Assembly: GCF_024623785.1 (NCBI RefSeq)
Contig: NZ_JANKBZ010000017.1
Location: 124,001 to 188,000 of the forward strand
DNA length: 64,000 nt
Direction of reading: 5' to 3'
Origin: Archangium lipolyticum
Lineage (GTDB): Bacteria; Myxococcota; Myxococcia; Myxococcales; Myxococcaceae
How positions within the stretch are numbered: the first letter of the stretch is position 1; every line of letters starts with the position of its first letter. The position numbers and the translations under genes were made by a program. The notes under the pieces are model-generated. The model ran no database searches. It worked only from the letters and a program-made list of their open reading frames with translations, and was not told the origin of the DNA. Positions 16,714 through 25,308 of this stretch are shown one piece after another.

Positions 16714-18738
16714 TCAGTACTCCCACTGGACTCCGCCCAGCACGCCGCGTGGAGGCCTCGGGTTGAACTGCTGGTCGCCCGCGTTGAGCAGGTTGTAGCC
16801 GTTGACGAAGACCTCGAACCCGCCCTTCAGCGCGTAGGAGACCTGGGCCTCGAGGTCGAAGTACGAGGGCGCCCACACGCTGGTGTCGTCGCCATAGCCG
16901 ATGACGTTGGCCATGCCACCCTCCGTGCCGAGGTAGTACGGCCGGCCGCTCACCCACGAGCCACGCACGGTGGCCTCCAGGTTCAGCGGGCGGTAGCGGG
17001 TGGAGAGCTGCGCGTTGACGCGGTGCCGGGCCCGGCCCTCCAGCGGACGGTCCCGGGTGAGATCCTTCGCGTCGAGCAGCATGTACCCCAGGTCGAGGTA
17101 CGTGGAGCGCACGGGCAGGCGGATGCGGCCGTTGAGCTCGAGCCCCTGCGTGTACGCCCGGGCCACGTTCTCGTAGCTGAAGGTCACCGGGTTGTCCGGG
17201 TTGGGGGTGCCTCCGGCGGTGATGTTGATGAGGTTGTTGAGCCGGGTGTGGAAGCCGCTCGCGGAGAAGAGCCAGCCGTCGAGGGGCGGGCGCCAGTCCA
17301 CCCCGACGTTCACCGCCGCCGAGCGCTCGGGCGAGAGCTCGCGGTTGCCCGCGACGATGTAGCCCACGCCCTGGTTGGAGAAGCGCAGGTACAGCTCCTG
17401 GAAGGACGGCGGGCGGAACCCGAGTCCCACCGAGGCGCGCACCGTCAGGGCCGGGCTCGGGTCCAGCTTGAGCGCGAGCCGGGGCGAGGGCGCTCCGCCG
17501 AACTGCGAGTCCAGGTCGAAGCGGAAGCCCGGCGCCACCTTCAGCCGGGGTCCCGAGGCGTCCGAGGACAGCGCCACGTCCCACTCGTCCTGGAGGAAGG
17601 CGCCGCCCCGGAGGCGGGCCACCGGGCTCTCCTCGAGCCGCGCCGAGGTGAGGCGCTCACCGAGGAGCTCGATGCCCCCGGTCAGCGCGTGGTCGCCGAG
17701 GCGGTGGTCCGCCTGGACGACGCCCTCGTAGAGCCGGGTGATGTTCTGCGAGTAGTCATCGAGCCCCCGCGAGCCGCGCTGGTCCTGCAGGAGCTGCTCG
17801 CGGAACAGGCCGAAGTGGCCCCGGACGAGCAGCGAGGTGTCCGTGGGAAGTTGCGTGCGGCCACCGAGCGAGACGTCGAACTGCTCCTGCCGCTGCCGGC
17901 GGTCGAGCACGGCGCCCGAGGGGTTGAGATCGACGGCGTTCTCGTCGCGGCGGTTGTACTGGCTGCGCAGCCACAGGCGCGAGGCGTCATCCGGAGACCA
18001 GGCCAGGGCCAGGTCTCCGTCGAACCGGCGCAGGCCCGCGCCGCTCGTCGCCGCGTCGGTGGGTTGCCAGTCGTAGGGGTCTCGGGTGCGGTATCCGCCT
18101 CCCACGCGCACCTCGAAGGGGCCCTGCTTCGTGCCCGCGTGCGCGCGGACGTCGCCTTCCAGCAGCATGCCGAACGAGCCCCGGGCGCTCGCCTCCAGGG
18201 GACGTTGCACGCGCCGCGTGATGAGGTTCACCACGCCGCCAATGGCATCCGCCCCGTAGAGCGCCGCCGCCGGTCCCTTGACGATCTCCACGCGCTCCAC
18301 GTCGCGCAGGCTGAAGCGCCCCAGGTCCAGCGTCGTTCCCACCCGCCCGCTCACGCGCTCGCCATCCACGAGGATGAGCACGTACTCGGGATCCATCCCC
18401 TGCAGGCGCAGGCCCGTCCCCCGGAAGGTGTGCACGAGCTCGACCCCCGGGTGCTGTTGCAGGAGCTGGCCCAGGTCCCTCGCTCCGATGGCTTCGATCT
18501 GCCCGCGGGTGATGACCTCGGTGGCCACCACGACGTCCTCGAGCTTGCGCTCGGTTCGCGAGGCCGTGACCACCGTCTGCTTGCTCCGATCCGTCTCCTC
18601 GGGCTCGGGCGGAGCTGGAAGGGGAGGGGGGGCTGGCTCGGTGAGGCCCGGTGTCACCTCGGGCGCCGCGTTGCCGGGCTGCTGTGGGTCGAGCGGCTGA
18701 CCCGCCAGGAAGGCCGCCGTCACCAGGGGGAGAATCAC
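16714..18738 (-). CDS. TonB-dependent outer-membrane receptor (heme type)
   Basis: This 674-residue protein has a signal peptide (LPLVTAAFLAGQPLDP), a Pro-rich spacer, and a TonB-box-like segment QTVVTASRTERKLEDV near residue 55. The plug domain has GQIEAIGARDLGQLLQQHPG, VLILVDGERV and VERVEIVKGPAAALYGADAI with GGVVNLITRR. A beta-barrel follows, ending in an aromatic residue (QWEY), as needed for BAM-dependent assembly. Its partner is the HmuY gene 2 bp downstream, pointing to heme rather than siderophore uptake. The barrel's last strands (GGFEVFVNGYNLLNAGDQQF) are typical. Substrate assignment is inferred from the neighbour. Confidence 0.85.
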   Translation of the reverse strand: MILPLVTAAFLAGQPLDPQQPGNAAPEVTPGLTEPAPPPLPAPPEPEETDRSKQTVVTASRTERKLEDVVVATEVITRGQIEAIGARDLGQLLQQHPGVELVHTFRGTGLRLQGMDPEYVLILVDGERVSGRVGTTLDLGRFSLRDVERVEIVKGPAAALYGADAIGGVVNLITRRVQRPLEASARGSFGMLLEGDVRAHAGTKQGPFEVRVGGGYRTRDPYDWQPTDAATSGAGLRRFDGDLALAWSPDDASRLWLRSQYNRRDENAVDLNPSGAVLDRRQRQEQFDVSLGGRTQLPTDTSLLVRGHFGLFREQLLQDQRGSRGLDDYSQNITRLYEGVVQADHRLGDHALTGGIELLGERLTSARLEESPVARLRGGAFLQDEWDVALSSDASGPRLKVAPGFRFDLDSQFGGAPSPRLALKLDPSPALTVRASVGLGFRPPSFQELYLRFSNQGVGYIVAGNRELSPERSAAVNVGVDWRPPLDGWLFSASGFHTRLNNLINITAGGTPNPDNPVTFSYENVARAYTQGLELNGRIRLPVRSTYLDLGYMLLDAKDLTRDRPLEGRARHRVNAQLSTRYRPLNLEATVRGSWVSGRPYYLGTEGGMANVIGYGDDTSVWAPSYFDLEAQVSYALKGGFEVFVNGYNLLNAGDQQFNPRPPRGVLGGVQWEY

Positions 18739-18810
18739 GGGGTGACTCTCCGCCGGATACCCAGGGTCGTCAATGGCCGGGGGCTCTCGGGGTTCATCCC
18801 GAGGCCCCTA

Positions 18811-18845
18811 TACCCTCACCCCGGCCCTCTCCCAGAGGGAGAGGG
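18811..18845. repeat. 35-bp intergenic palindromic repeat, copy 1
   Basis: TACCCTCACCCCG, one variable base, then CCCTCTCCC-AGA-GGGAGAGGG, a strong hairpin. The same element occurs at 25257-25291 and 26828-26862 with only a few differences. It lies between the tonB receptor start and the clpB stop. It resembles REP-like elements and may also act as a terminator for clpB. Confidence 0.7.
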
Positions 18846-18869
18846 TGCTCGCAACCCGGGGACAGTTGA

Positions 18870-21473
18870 TTACGCCGCCTTCGCCTGCCCCTTGCCGAAC
18901 TTCAGCGCGTCCTTGCCCGCGTCCACCACGATGTGGTCCCCGGGCGCGTACTCGCCTCCCAGCACCTTCAGCGCCAGCGGATCCATCAGGTACTTCTGGA
19001 TCGCTCGCTTCAGCGGCCGCGCCCCGTACGTCGGATCGTAGCCGCGCTCCGCCAGGAACGCCTCCGCCGGCTCCGTCAGCTCCAGCGTCAGCCTCTTGTC
19101 CGCCAGCAGCTTCTGCATCCTCGCCACCTGGATGTCCACGATGCTCTGGATGTCCTTCTTCCGCAGCGGCTCGAAGATGATGATCTCGTCCACCCGGTTG
19201 AGGAACTCCGGCCGGAACTGCTGCCGCAGGATTCCCAGCACGTCGTTGCGCGTCGCCTCGTCCAGCTCCTCCTTGCCCGCCATCCCTTCCTGCAGGGCCT
19301 GCGAGCCCACGTTGCTCGTCATGATGAGCACCGTGTTCTTGAAGTCCACGGTCCTCCCCTGGCTGTCCGTCAGCCGGCCCTCGTCCAGGATCTGCAGCAG
19401 CATGTTGAAGACGTCCGGGTGGGCCTTCTCGATCTCATCGAACAGCACCACCGTATACGGCCGGCGCCGCACCGCCTCCGTCAGCTGGCCTCCCTCCTCG
19501 TAGCCGACGTATCCCGGAGGCGCGCCCACCAGCCGGGCCACGGAGTGCTTCTCCATGTACTCGGACATGTCGATGCGCACCATCGCGCTGTCGTCGTCGA
19601 AGAGGAACTCCGCCAACGCCTTGGCCGTCTCCGTCTTTCCCACGCCCGTGGGGCCCAGGAAGATGAACGAGCCGATGGGCCGGTTCGGATCCTGCAACCC
19701 GGAGCGCGCCCGGCGCACCGCGTTGCTCACCGCCTCGATGGCGCTGCGCTGTCCGATGACCCGCTTGGCCAGCCGGTCCTCCATGTTCACCAGCTTCTGG
19801 ACCTCGCCCTCCATCAGCTTGGAGACGGGGATGCCCGTCCACTTGCCCACCACCGCCGCGATGTCCTCCGCGTCCACCTCCTCCTTGAGGAACTTGTGGC
19901 TCTTCTGCAGCTCGGCCAGCTTCGCGTTCTGCTGGGTGATCTCCTTCTCCAGGCCGGGGATGACGCCGTACTTGACCTCCGCCGCCTTGTTGAAGTCGCC
20001 CTGCCGCTCCGCCGCCGCCTGATCGTTCTTCGCCCGCTCGAGCTTCTCCTTCAGCGCGCCAATCTCACCGATGGCCTTCTTCTCCTGGTCCCAGTGCGCC
20101 TTGAGCGTGTTGAAGCGCTCGTTGAGGTTGGCCAGCTCCTTCTCGATATGCGCCAGGCGCTCCTTCGAGTGCGGATCCGTCTCCTTGCGCAGGCCCTCGC
20201 GTTCGATCTCCAGCTGGGTGATCTTCCGCCGCACGTCGTCGATCTCCGTGGGCATCGAGTCGATCTCGATGCGCAGGCGGCTGCACGCCTCGTCGACCAG
20301 ATCGATCGCCTTGTCCGGCAGGAAGCGGTCGGAGATGTAGCGGTTGGACAGGTTGGCCGCCGCCACCAGCGCCGAGTCCTGGATGCGCACGTGGTGGTGC
20401 ACCTCGTAGCGCTCCTTGAGGCCACGCAGGATGCTGATGGTGTCGTGCACCGTGGGCTCGCCCACCATCACCGGCTGGAAGCGCCGCTCCAGCGCCGCGT
20501 CCTTCTCGATGTGCTTGCGGTACTCGTCCAGCGTCGTCGCGCCGATGCAGTGCAGCTCTCCGCGCGCCAGCGCCGGCTTGAGCATGTTGCCCGCGTCCAT
20601 CGCGCCCTCGGCCTTGCCCGCGCCCACCAGGGTGTGCAACTCGTCGATGAAGAGGATGATCTCCCCCGCCGCGTCCGCCACCTCCTTGAGGACCGCCTTG
20701 AGGCGCTCCTCGAACTCGCCGCGGTACTTGGCGCCCGCCACCATCGCGCCCAGGTCCAACGTCACCAGGCGCTTGTTCTTCAGCCCCTCGGGCACGTCCC
20801 CGTCGATGATGCGCCGCGCCAGGCCCTCGACGATCGCCGTCTTGCCCACGCCCGGCTCACCGATGAGCACCGGGTTGTTCTTCGTACGCCGGCTGAGCAC
20901 CTGGATGCAGCGGCGGATCTCCTCGTCCCGGCCGATGACCGGATCCAACTTCCCGGCCCGCGCCGCCTCCGTCAGATCTCGCCCGTACTTCTCCAGCGCC
21001 TGGTAGGTGGACTCCGCGTCCTGGCTCGTCACCCGGCCCGAGCCGCGCACCTCCTTGAGGCTGTTCAGGACGCGGTCGCGCGTCACTCCCGAGGACTTCA
21101 TCACCTCGCCCACCGACCCCTTGTCCTGCGTGAGGGCCAGCAGCAGGTGCTCGCTGGAGATGAAGTCGTCCTTGAGCGACTTGGCCTCGTCCTCGGCCTT
21201 GTCGAAGATCTTCAGCAGCCGTTGGCTGAGCATCGCGCCCTCGCCGCCCTGCATCCGCGGCAGCTTCTGGAGCGCTTCGCCCAACCGGCTGGCGAACAGC
21301 TTGACATCCACGCCCACCTTGCGGAGCAGCGGCTCGACGATGCCGTCCTTCTGTCCGAGCAGCGCCGTCGCGAGATGCTCCGGCTCATAGTTCGGATGAT
21401 CGGCACGCCGGGCCAACGACTGCCCTTCTTGGATGGCTTCCTGGGCCTTCACCGTGTACTTGTCGAGTCGCAT
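18870..21473 (-). CDS. clpB: ATP-dependent disaggregase ClpB
   Basis: The start is ATG 21473 ([18 protein letters not shown]), with GAGG just before it; an upstream in-frame ATG would add a non-conserved 20-residue leader. The 867 residues comprise the N-domain (to ~145), NBD1 with Walker [10 protein letters not shown] and [13 protein letters not shown], the coiled M-domain (~400-530, [17 protein letters not shown]), and NBD2 with [29 protein letters not shown] and [12 protein letters not shown]. The C-terminal domain is complete. The protein rescues aggregated proteins with DnaK. The 200-bp upstream region is shared with a divergent gene. I could not identify a convincing heat-shock promoter. 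Confidence 0.97.
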   Translation of the reverse strand: MRLDKYTVKAQEAIQEGQSLARRADHPNYEPEHLATALLGQKDGIVEPLLRKVGVDVKLFASRLGEALQKLPRMQGGEGAMLSQRLLKIFDKAEDEAKSLKDDFISSEHLLLALTQDKGSVGEVMKSSGVTRDRVLNSLKEVRGSGRVTSQDAESTYQALEKYGRDLTEAARAGKLDPVIGRDEEIRRCIQVLSRRTKNNPVLIGEPGVGKTAIVEGLARRIIDGDVPEGLKNKRLVTLDLGAMVAGAKYRGEFEERLKAVLKEVADAAGEIILFIDELHTLVGAGKAEGAMDAGNMLKPALARGELHCIGATTLDEYRKHIEKDAALERRFQPVMVGEPTVHDTISILRGLKERYEVHHHVRIQDSALVAAANLSNRYISDRFLPDKAIDLVDEACSRLRIEIDSMPTEIDDVRRKITQLEIEREGLRKETDPHSKERLAHIEKELANLNERFNTLKAHWDQEKKAIGEIGALKEKLERAKNDQAAAERQGDFNKAAEVKYGVIPGLEKEITQQNAKLAELQKSHKFLKEEVDAEDIAAVVGKWTGIPVSKLMEGEVQKLVNMEDRLAKRVIGQRSAIEAVSNAVRRARSGLQDPNRPIGSFIFLGPTGVGKTETAKALAEFLFDDDSAMVRIDMSEYMEKHSVARLVGAPPGYVGYEEGGQLTEAVRRRPYTVVLFDEIEKAHPDVFNMLLQILDEGRLTDSQGRTVDFKNTVLIMTSNVGSQALQEGMAGKEELDEATRNDVLGILRQQFRPEFLNRVDEIIIFEPLRKKDIQSIVDIQVARMQKLLADKRLTLELTEPAEAFLAERGYDPTYGARPLKRAIQKYLMDPLALKVLGGEYAPGDHIVVDAGKDALKFGKGQAKAA

Positions 21474-21700
21474 GACCTCAACGTAAGGGCCGGAGGACCC
21501 TTGGCAAGAACGGTGGGAACACCCACATTGCATTTATCTTGCGTGGGTGAAAGTTTGGGTCTTTACTGACTTCCGGGCTGTCCGGGAGTTGAGTTTCTCC
21601 ACGGAGCCCGGGTATATGCCGGCTCAATAACGGGGGGAGTCCTCTGGAAGCGCACGGCGGTTATCTCATTCGAGTTGAATCCCTGGGGGGCCTGAGGCTC

Positions 21701-22204
21701 ATGGAGCTGGCCCGGCAGGCGCTCGTCGAGGACGGCGCCGCGGCGGACTCCCTGCTGACGGTGTGCGTCTACCGCCGGCGGAAGATCATCCGCCTGTCGT
21801 TGGATGGGACCCACTCGGCCGGGCGCCGGGGCTCGCACTGGTACAGCGAGCACCAGGCGCTGGCCCGCCTGCTGTCCCAGGCGGTGGGTATCACCGTGCA
21901 CTCCTATGTGTACGACCCCCAGGAGTACGAGGAGGTCATGGCCTTCGGTAAGGGCCAGCACGTGGGAGGCGAGCGGCTGCCCTATGACGAGGTGGAGCTG
22001 CCCGAGTGCCTGGACGGGGAGTTCGACGACGAGGCCTTCGCGCGGATGCAGGCCCGCTGGCCGCTGGGCCACCTGGCGTGGGTGTACGGGGTGGAGCGGG
22101 AGCTGCTGCTGGAGCTCCACCGCATGCCGGCGACCCGGCTGAAGCTCAACGGCACGGAGTCGGAGCCGCCGCTGGAGCACCTGCTGAGGGGCATCGCGGC
22201 GTAG
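21701..22204 (+). CDS. Conserved hypothetical protein
   Basis: This is a 167-residue cytoplasmic protein of unknown function. It begins (at the first ATG) ELARQALVEDGAAADSLLTV and includes VCVYRRRKIIRLSLDGTHSA and HWYSEHQALARLLSQAVG. No membrane segment or known catalytic motif is visible. The true start may be earlier: codons upstream read naturally (EAHGGYLIRVESLGGLRL), and a GGGGGGAG ribosome site at 21632-21639 stands 5 bases before an in-frame CTG at 21644, whereas ATG 21701 has no ribosome site. With that start the protein would have 186 residues. It is transcribed divergently from clpB. Confidence 0.65.
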   Translation: MELARQALVEDGAAADSLLTVCVYRRRKIIRLSLDGTHSAGRRGSHWYSEHQALARLLSQAVGITVHSYVYDPQEYEEVMAFGKGQHVGGERLPYDEVELPECLDGEFDDEAFARMQARWPLGHLAWVYGVERELLLELHRMPATRLKLNGTESEPPLEHLLRGIAA

Positions 22205-22222
22205 TAGGGCGCCGGGCGTCCT

Positions 22223-22873
22223 TCAGTCCTCTTCCTCGGTGAGGTCTCCGTCCTGGGCGCTGACGGCCTGACGGACGCGCTCACTGCGGAAGTACTGGCC
22301 GAGCAGGGCGAAGGAGCCGGCGATGAAGGCCGTCTGCAGCACGGTGCTGCCCGACATGAGCAGGGGCACGGTGGCCTTCACCTGGGCGGCCATCTGCGGC
22401 TCCTGGAACTCGGGCAGGGTGCTCATGGCCTCGGCCATGGCGACGCCCATGCGTTTGGCCACCACCATCCACTGGGCGCCGTCGATGGTGCGCAGGAAGG
22501 CGGCGGCGATGGAGGCGCCTCCGAGCAGCCGGCGCATCCGCCCCAGGGGGAGCCCGTCGGGCCGGAGCAGACGGCCGGCGGACACGAAGACCAGGGCGCA
22601 CGCCACCGAGAGGGCCCCCAGCACGAGCGAACGGGGCTCGCGCATGGGCTCAAGCGCGGCGAACTGGGCCTCGAAGGCACGCTCGGTGACGGCCTTGTCG
22701 GCCATGAGGGTGATGCGCGGCTGGCTGGACTCCTTCAGTTCCGAGAGGTGGCCCAGGCCCAGGGCCTCACTGAGGGCGAACAGCCCCGTGAGGCTGGAGA
22801 GCACCAGACACACCACCGCCGCGAAGCGGATGCCTCGCGGCAGGCGCTGGGAGGGGGTGGCCGGGGGATTCAA
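22223..22873 (-). CDS. Membrane protein of unknown function
   Basis: This 216-residue protein has four likely membrane segments: ~15-40 (FAAVVCLVLSSLTGLFAL), ~82-102 (LVLGALSVACALVFVSAG), ~120-135 (ASIAAAFL) and ~172-195 (TVLQTAFIAGSFALLGQYF). An acidic C-terminal tail (GDLTEEED) follows. No family was recognised. The start ATG overlaps the stop of the DUF1844 gene (ATGA), so the two are translated together. Together with the acidic small gene upstream they form a three-gene minus-strand operon. Confidence 0.6.
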   Translation of the reverse strand: MNPPATPSQRLPRGIRFAAVVCLVLSSLTGLFALSEALGLGHLSELKESSQPRITLMADKAVTERAFEAQFAALEPMREPRSLVLGALSVACALVFVSAGRLLRPDGLPLGRMRRLLGGASIAAAFLRTIDGAQWMVVAKRMGVAMAEAMSTLPEFQEPQMAAQVKATVPLLMSGSTVLQTAFIAGSFALLGQYFRSERVRQAVSAQDGDLTEEED

Positions 22874-23181
22874 CGCTTGTTCGCCTCCACGAAGCGGATG
22901 CGCAAGTCGGCCAGGAGGTTGTCGAAGAGCTGCTTCTCCTCGGGCGTGAGGTTGCCGCGCGTCTTGTCGTGCAGCATCCCCAGCAGATCCAGGCTCTGAC
23001 GGGCGAGCACCAGGTCCCGCTCCGCCTTGCCCGTCTCCGGATTGGGCGCCTCACCCAGGTGGATGAGGGCGCTGGAGGCCAGGCCGATGAGGAAGGTGCT
23101 GAAGGTGATGGGGGCCTCGGACGCGCTGGACTGCGCCTCGCCCTTCATCACGAACGTCTCTCCGCGCTTCTCCTCGCTCAT
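22870..23181 (-). CDS. DUF1844 family protein
   Basis: This 103-residue protein contains the DUF1844 signature: FSTFLIGLASSALIHLGEAP, then RDLVLARQSLDLLGMLHDKT, then RGNLTPEEKQLFDNLLADLR. This family is widespread in delta-proteobacteria and other deep lineages, is soluble, and has no assigned biochemical role. It lies between an acidic small protein gene (12 bp upstream) and a membrane protein gene that it overlaps by 4 bp. Confidence 0.85.
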   Translation of the reverse strand: MSEEKRGETFVMKGEAQSSASEAPITFSTFLIGLASSALIHLGEAPNPETGKAERDLVLARQSLDLLGMLHDKTRGNLTPEEKQLFDNLLADLRIRFVEANKR

Positions 23182-23193
23182 GACGTGACTCCG

Positions 23194-23439
23194 TTACTCG
23201 GCCGCCTCGTTGTCCTCGTCCTCGTCCTCGTCCTCGTCGCCCTCATCCTCCTCGTCCTCGAAGTCCTCGTCCTCCTCGAGCTCGTCGTGCATCACCGTCT
23301 CCACCGGCACGGACTTCTCGGCCGCGTCCGGCAGGGACTCGATGTGGCGCTGGTACGTCTTCTCGTCCAGCACCCCCGAGCGCAGGTAGCGTTCGACCGT
23401 GCGTTTGTCGAGGTACTTGGGGTCGGTCGGATTGGCCAT
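23194..23439 (-). CDS. Small protein with highly acidic tail
   Basis: The start is ATG 23439 (ANPTDPKYLDKRTVERYLRSG), directly after a GAGGAG ribosome site, giving 81 residues. The N-terminal 45 residues are a helical segment (LDEKTYQRHIESLPDAAEK). The C-terminal third is almost all Glu and Asp, encoded by repeated GAG/GAC codons. No family was recognised. Acidic tails of this sort often bind basic proteins or metal ions, but nothing here shows which. It is first in an operon with the DUF1844 gene. The 298 bp upstream (23440-23737) holds no other gene that I can support. Confidence 0.7.
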   Translation of the reverse strand: MANPTDPKYLDKRTVERYLRSGVLDEKTYQRHIESLPDAAEKSVPVETVMHDELEEDEDFEDEEDEGDEDEDEDEDNEAAE

Positions 23440-23737
23440 GGTCAACTCCTCGGAATCTCTTGGAAAAGGGCGCGCCACCTTATAGCAGGGCTACCCTCTG
23501 TCAACGCCGCTAAACCCCCACCCGTCCCCCGGAGCCGATGAACGTCCCCGCCCGGCAGTCCCTTCCCCGAGGAGTGTGTGTCCTCCGCGATGACGCCGTC
23601 CGCCCCGGGCTCCTCCGGGGGGAAGGGGTCGCGCGCCTGCCCGCCGGAGGGGCGAGGGGCATTCCACCGCGCGTGCGCCGCCGGTCCGCTGCTTTTGACA
23701 GGGGCGCCCGGGGGGCTAGCCTCGCGGGCGGAGACGT

Positions 23738-24499
23738 ATGACGCACAAACCTCATGGCCAGGCGCCGCGCAGGCCGAATATCGGCATCACCCCGGACTAC
23801 AGCGCCAACCGGCCCGACTCGCCCTTCCCGTACTACGAGCTGAAGGTGCCCTATGCGGACGCGGTGCTGCGCGCGGGGGGCCTGCCCTTCGTGCTGCCGT
23901 ACTCGGACGACCTGGCGTGCGTGGACGCCTACCTGGATCGCATCTCCGGGCTCGTCGTCACCGGCGGCGCCTTCGACATTCCGCCCGAGGCCTATGGCGA
24001 GACGGCCCGTGAGGGCATGGGGCCGCTGAAGGTCTCGCGGACGGCTTTCGAGACCGCGCTGATGCGCGGGGCCCTCAAGCGCAACATGCCCGTGCTGGGC
24101 ATCTGCGGGGGCATGCAGCTGCTCAACGTGGTGCTGGGCGGCACGCTGCACCAGGACATCGGCCGGGAGATCCAAGGCGCTCACGAGCACGAGCAGAAGC
24201 ACGACCGGACCCAGCCGCAGCACCCCGTGGACGTGCGCGATGGGACGCTGCTGGCCGAGGCCGTGGGCCGGGGTCAGTTGATGGTGAACTCGACGCACCA
24301 CCAGGCCGCCCGGCGCACCGGGGAGCGGGTGGTGGTGAGCGCGGTGTCACCCGATGGGGTGGTGGAGGCCATCGAGTGCGCCCAATACGCCTTCGCCCTG
24401 GGCGTGCAGTGGCACCCGGAGCTGATGCTCAACACCGTGCCCGCGCACGTGGGCGTGTACCGCGCGCTCATCCAGAAGGCGCGTGAGCACCGGCGGTGA
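23738..24499 (+). CDS. Class I glutamine amidotransferase-like hydrolase (peptidase C26)
   Basis: The 253-residue protein matches the gamma-glutamyl-gamma-aminobutyrate hydrolase (PuuD-like) family. It has N-terminal PNIGITPDYSANRPDSP, substrate-site GLVVTGGAFDIPPEAYGE, nucleophile elbow VLGICGGMQLLNVVLGG (Cys), the second-strand STHHQAARR, and the His-Glu pair in GVQWHPEL. All three catalytic residues are present. The family cleaves gamma-glutamyl bonds; in polyamine breakdown the substrate is gamma-glutamyl-GABA, but no other puu genes are nearby. The stop overlaps the start of the next gene (GTGA), so the two are translationally coupled. Confidence 0.85.
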   Translation: MTHKPHGQAPRRPNIGITPDYSANRPDSPFPYYELKVPYADAVLRAGGLPFVLPYSDDLACVDAYLDRISGLVVTGGAFDIPPEAYGETAREGMGPLKVSRTAFETALMRGALKRNMPVLGICGGMQLLNVVLGGTLHQDIGREIQGAHEHEQKHDRTQPQHPVDVRDGTLLAEAVGRGQLMVNSTHHQAARRTGERVVVSAVSPDGVVEAIECAQYAFALGVQWHPELMLNTVPAHVGVYRALIQKAREHRR

Positions 24500-25236
24500 G
24501 CGGCGCTCCGCGCATCCTGCTCTGCGCCGGCCACGAGCCCACGGGCCGCGCGGGACTGCTGGCGGATCTGGTGGCGGTGCGCGCGCTGGGAGGTGCTCCG
24601 GTGGCCGTGCCCTCGGCCCAGACCGCGCAGGGCCGGGGGACGTTCCTGTACAGGCCCACGCCAGCCCATGTGCTGCGGGCCCAGGTGACCGCGGCCCTCG
24701 AGCTGGGGCCGCTGCACGCGGTGAAGTTGGGGCAGGTGCCTGGACCCGCGTTGTTGGGCGTGCTTCGCGAGTCGCTCGAGGGCGTGGACGCGTGGTGGGT
24801 CGTCGACCCGGTCGTGCGGACGTCCCGGGGGGAGGCGCTCTCGAAGCTGACGCGGCGGCATTACCTGGCGCTCGCGGGGCCCAAGGTGGTTTTGACTCCG
24901 AACCTCGACGAGGCCGCGTGGTTGCTCGGCTCGGGCGAGGTGCGCTCCGTGGAGGAGGCTCGCGAGGCGGGCAGGGCTCTGGTGGCGCACGGGTTTGGCG
25001 CGGTGCTCGTGAAGGGCGGGCACCGGGCCACGGGCGCCGTGGATGTGCTGTGTCTGCCGGGGCGAGAGGCCGTGCTGGAAGGGGAACGGTTGGAGCGTTC
25101 TCCTGAGCGGCGGGGCTCGGGGTGCCGCCTGGCTTCGGCTCTCGCGGTGGAGCTGGGGCGGGGGAGGGCGCCTCTGGCGGCGGCTCGTCGCGCCAAGAGC
25201 TATGTGACGCGGTATCTGCGGACCGGCAGGGACTGA
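24496..25236 (+). CDS. ThiD-like hydroxymethylpyrimidine kinase homologue
   Basis: This 246-residue protein starts at GTG 24496, overlapping the previous stop. It has the ribokinase-fold ThiD layout: CAGHEPTGRAGLLADL (ThiD usually has AGSDPSGGAG), VDPVVRTSRGEAL, LTPNLDEAAWLL, VLVKGGH and the phosphate loop RRGSGCRLASALAVE. The substrate-binding N-terminal loop differs from classical ThiD, and the Thr of GxGCT is Arg, so it may phosphorylate a different pyrimidine or pyridoxal-like substrate. No other thiamine genes lie nearby. Coupling to the amidotransferase-like gene is unusual for thiD. Confidence 0.7.
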   Translation: MSGAPRILLCAGHEPTGRAGLLADLVAVRALGGAPVAVPSAQTAQGRGTFLYRPTPAHVLRAQVTAALELGPLHAVKLGQVPGPALLGVLRESLEGVDAWWVVDPVVRTSRGEALSKLTRRHYLALAGPKVVLTPNLDEAAWLLGSGEVRSVEEAREAGRALVAHGFGAVLVKGGHRATGAVDVLCLPGREAVLEGERLERSPERRGSGCRLASALAVELGRGRAPLAAARRAKSYVTRYLRTGRD

Positions 25237-25256
25237 GTTTGCAGCCCGGGGGCGTA

Positions 25257-25291
25257 TACCCTCACCCCGTCCCTCTCCCAGAGGGAGAGGG
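25257..25291. repeat. 35-bp intergenic palindromic repeat, copy 2
   Basis: Same element as 18811-18845, with hairpin CCCTCTCCC-AGA-GGGAGAGGG. It lies in the 72-bp gap between the stops of the ThiD-like gene and the convergent dnaB. Confidence 0.7.
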
Positions 25292-25308
25292 GTGGGGGAA
25301 CAGAGGGG

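Noticed and set aside
18933-21569. 878-codon plus-strand frame opposite clpB
   Set aside because: Antisense shadow of clpB; Arg/His/Leu/Val-rich without domain features.
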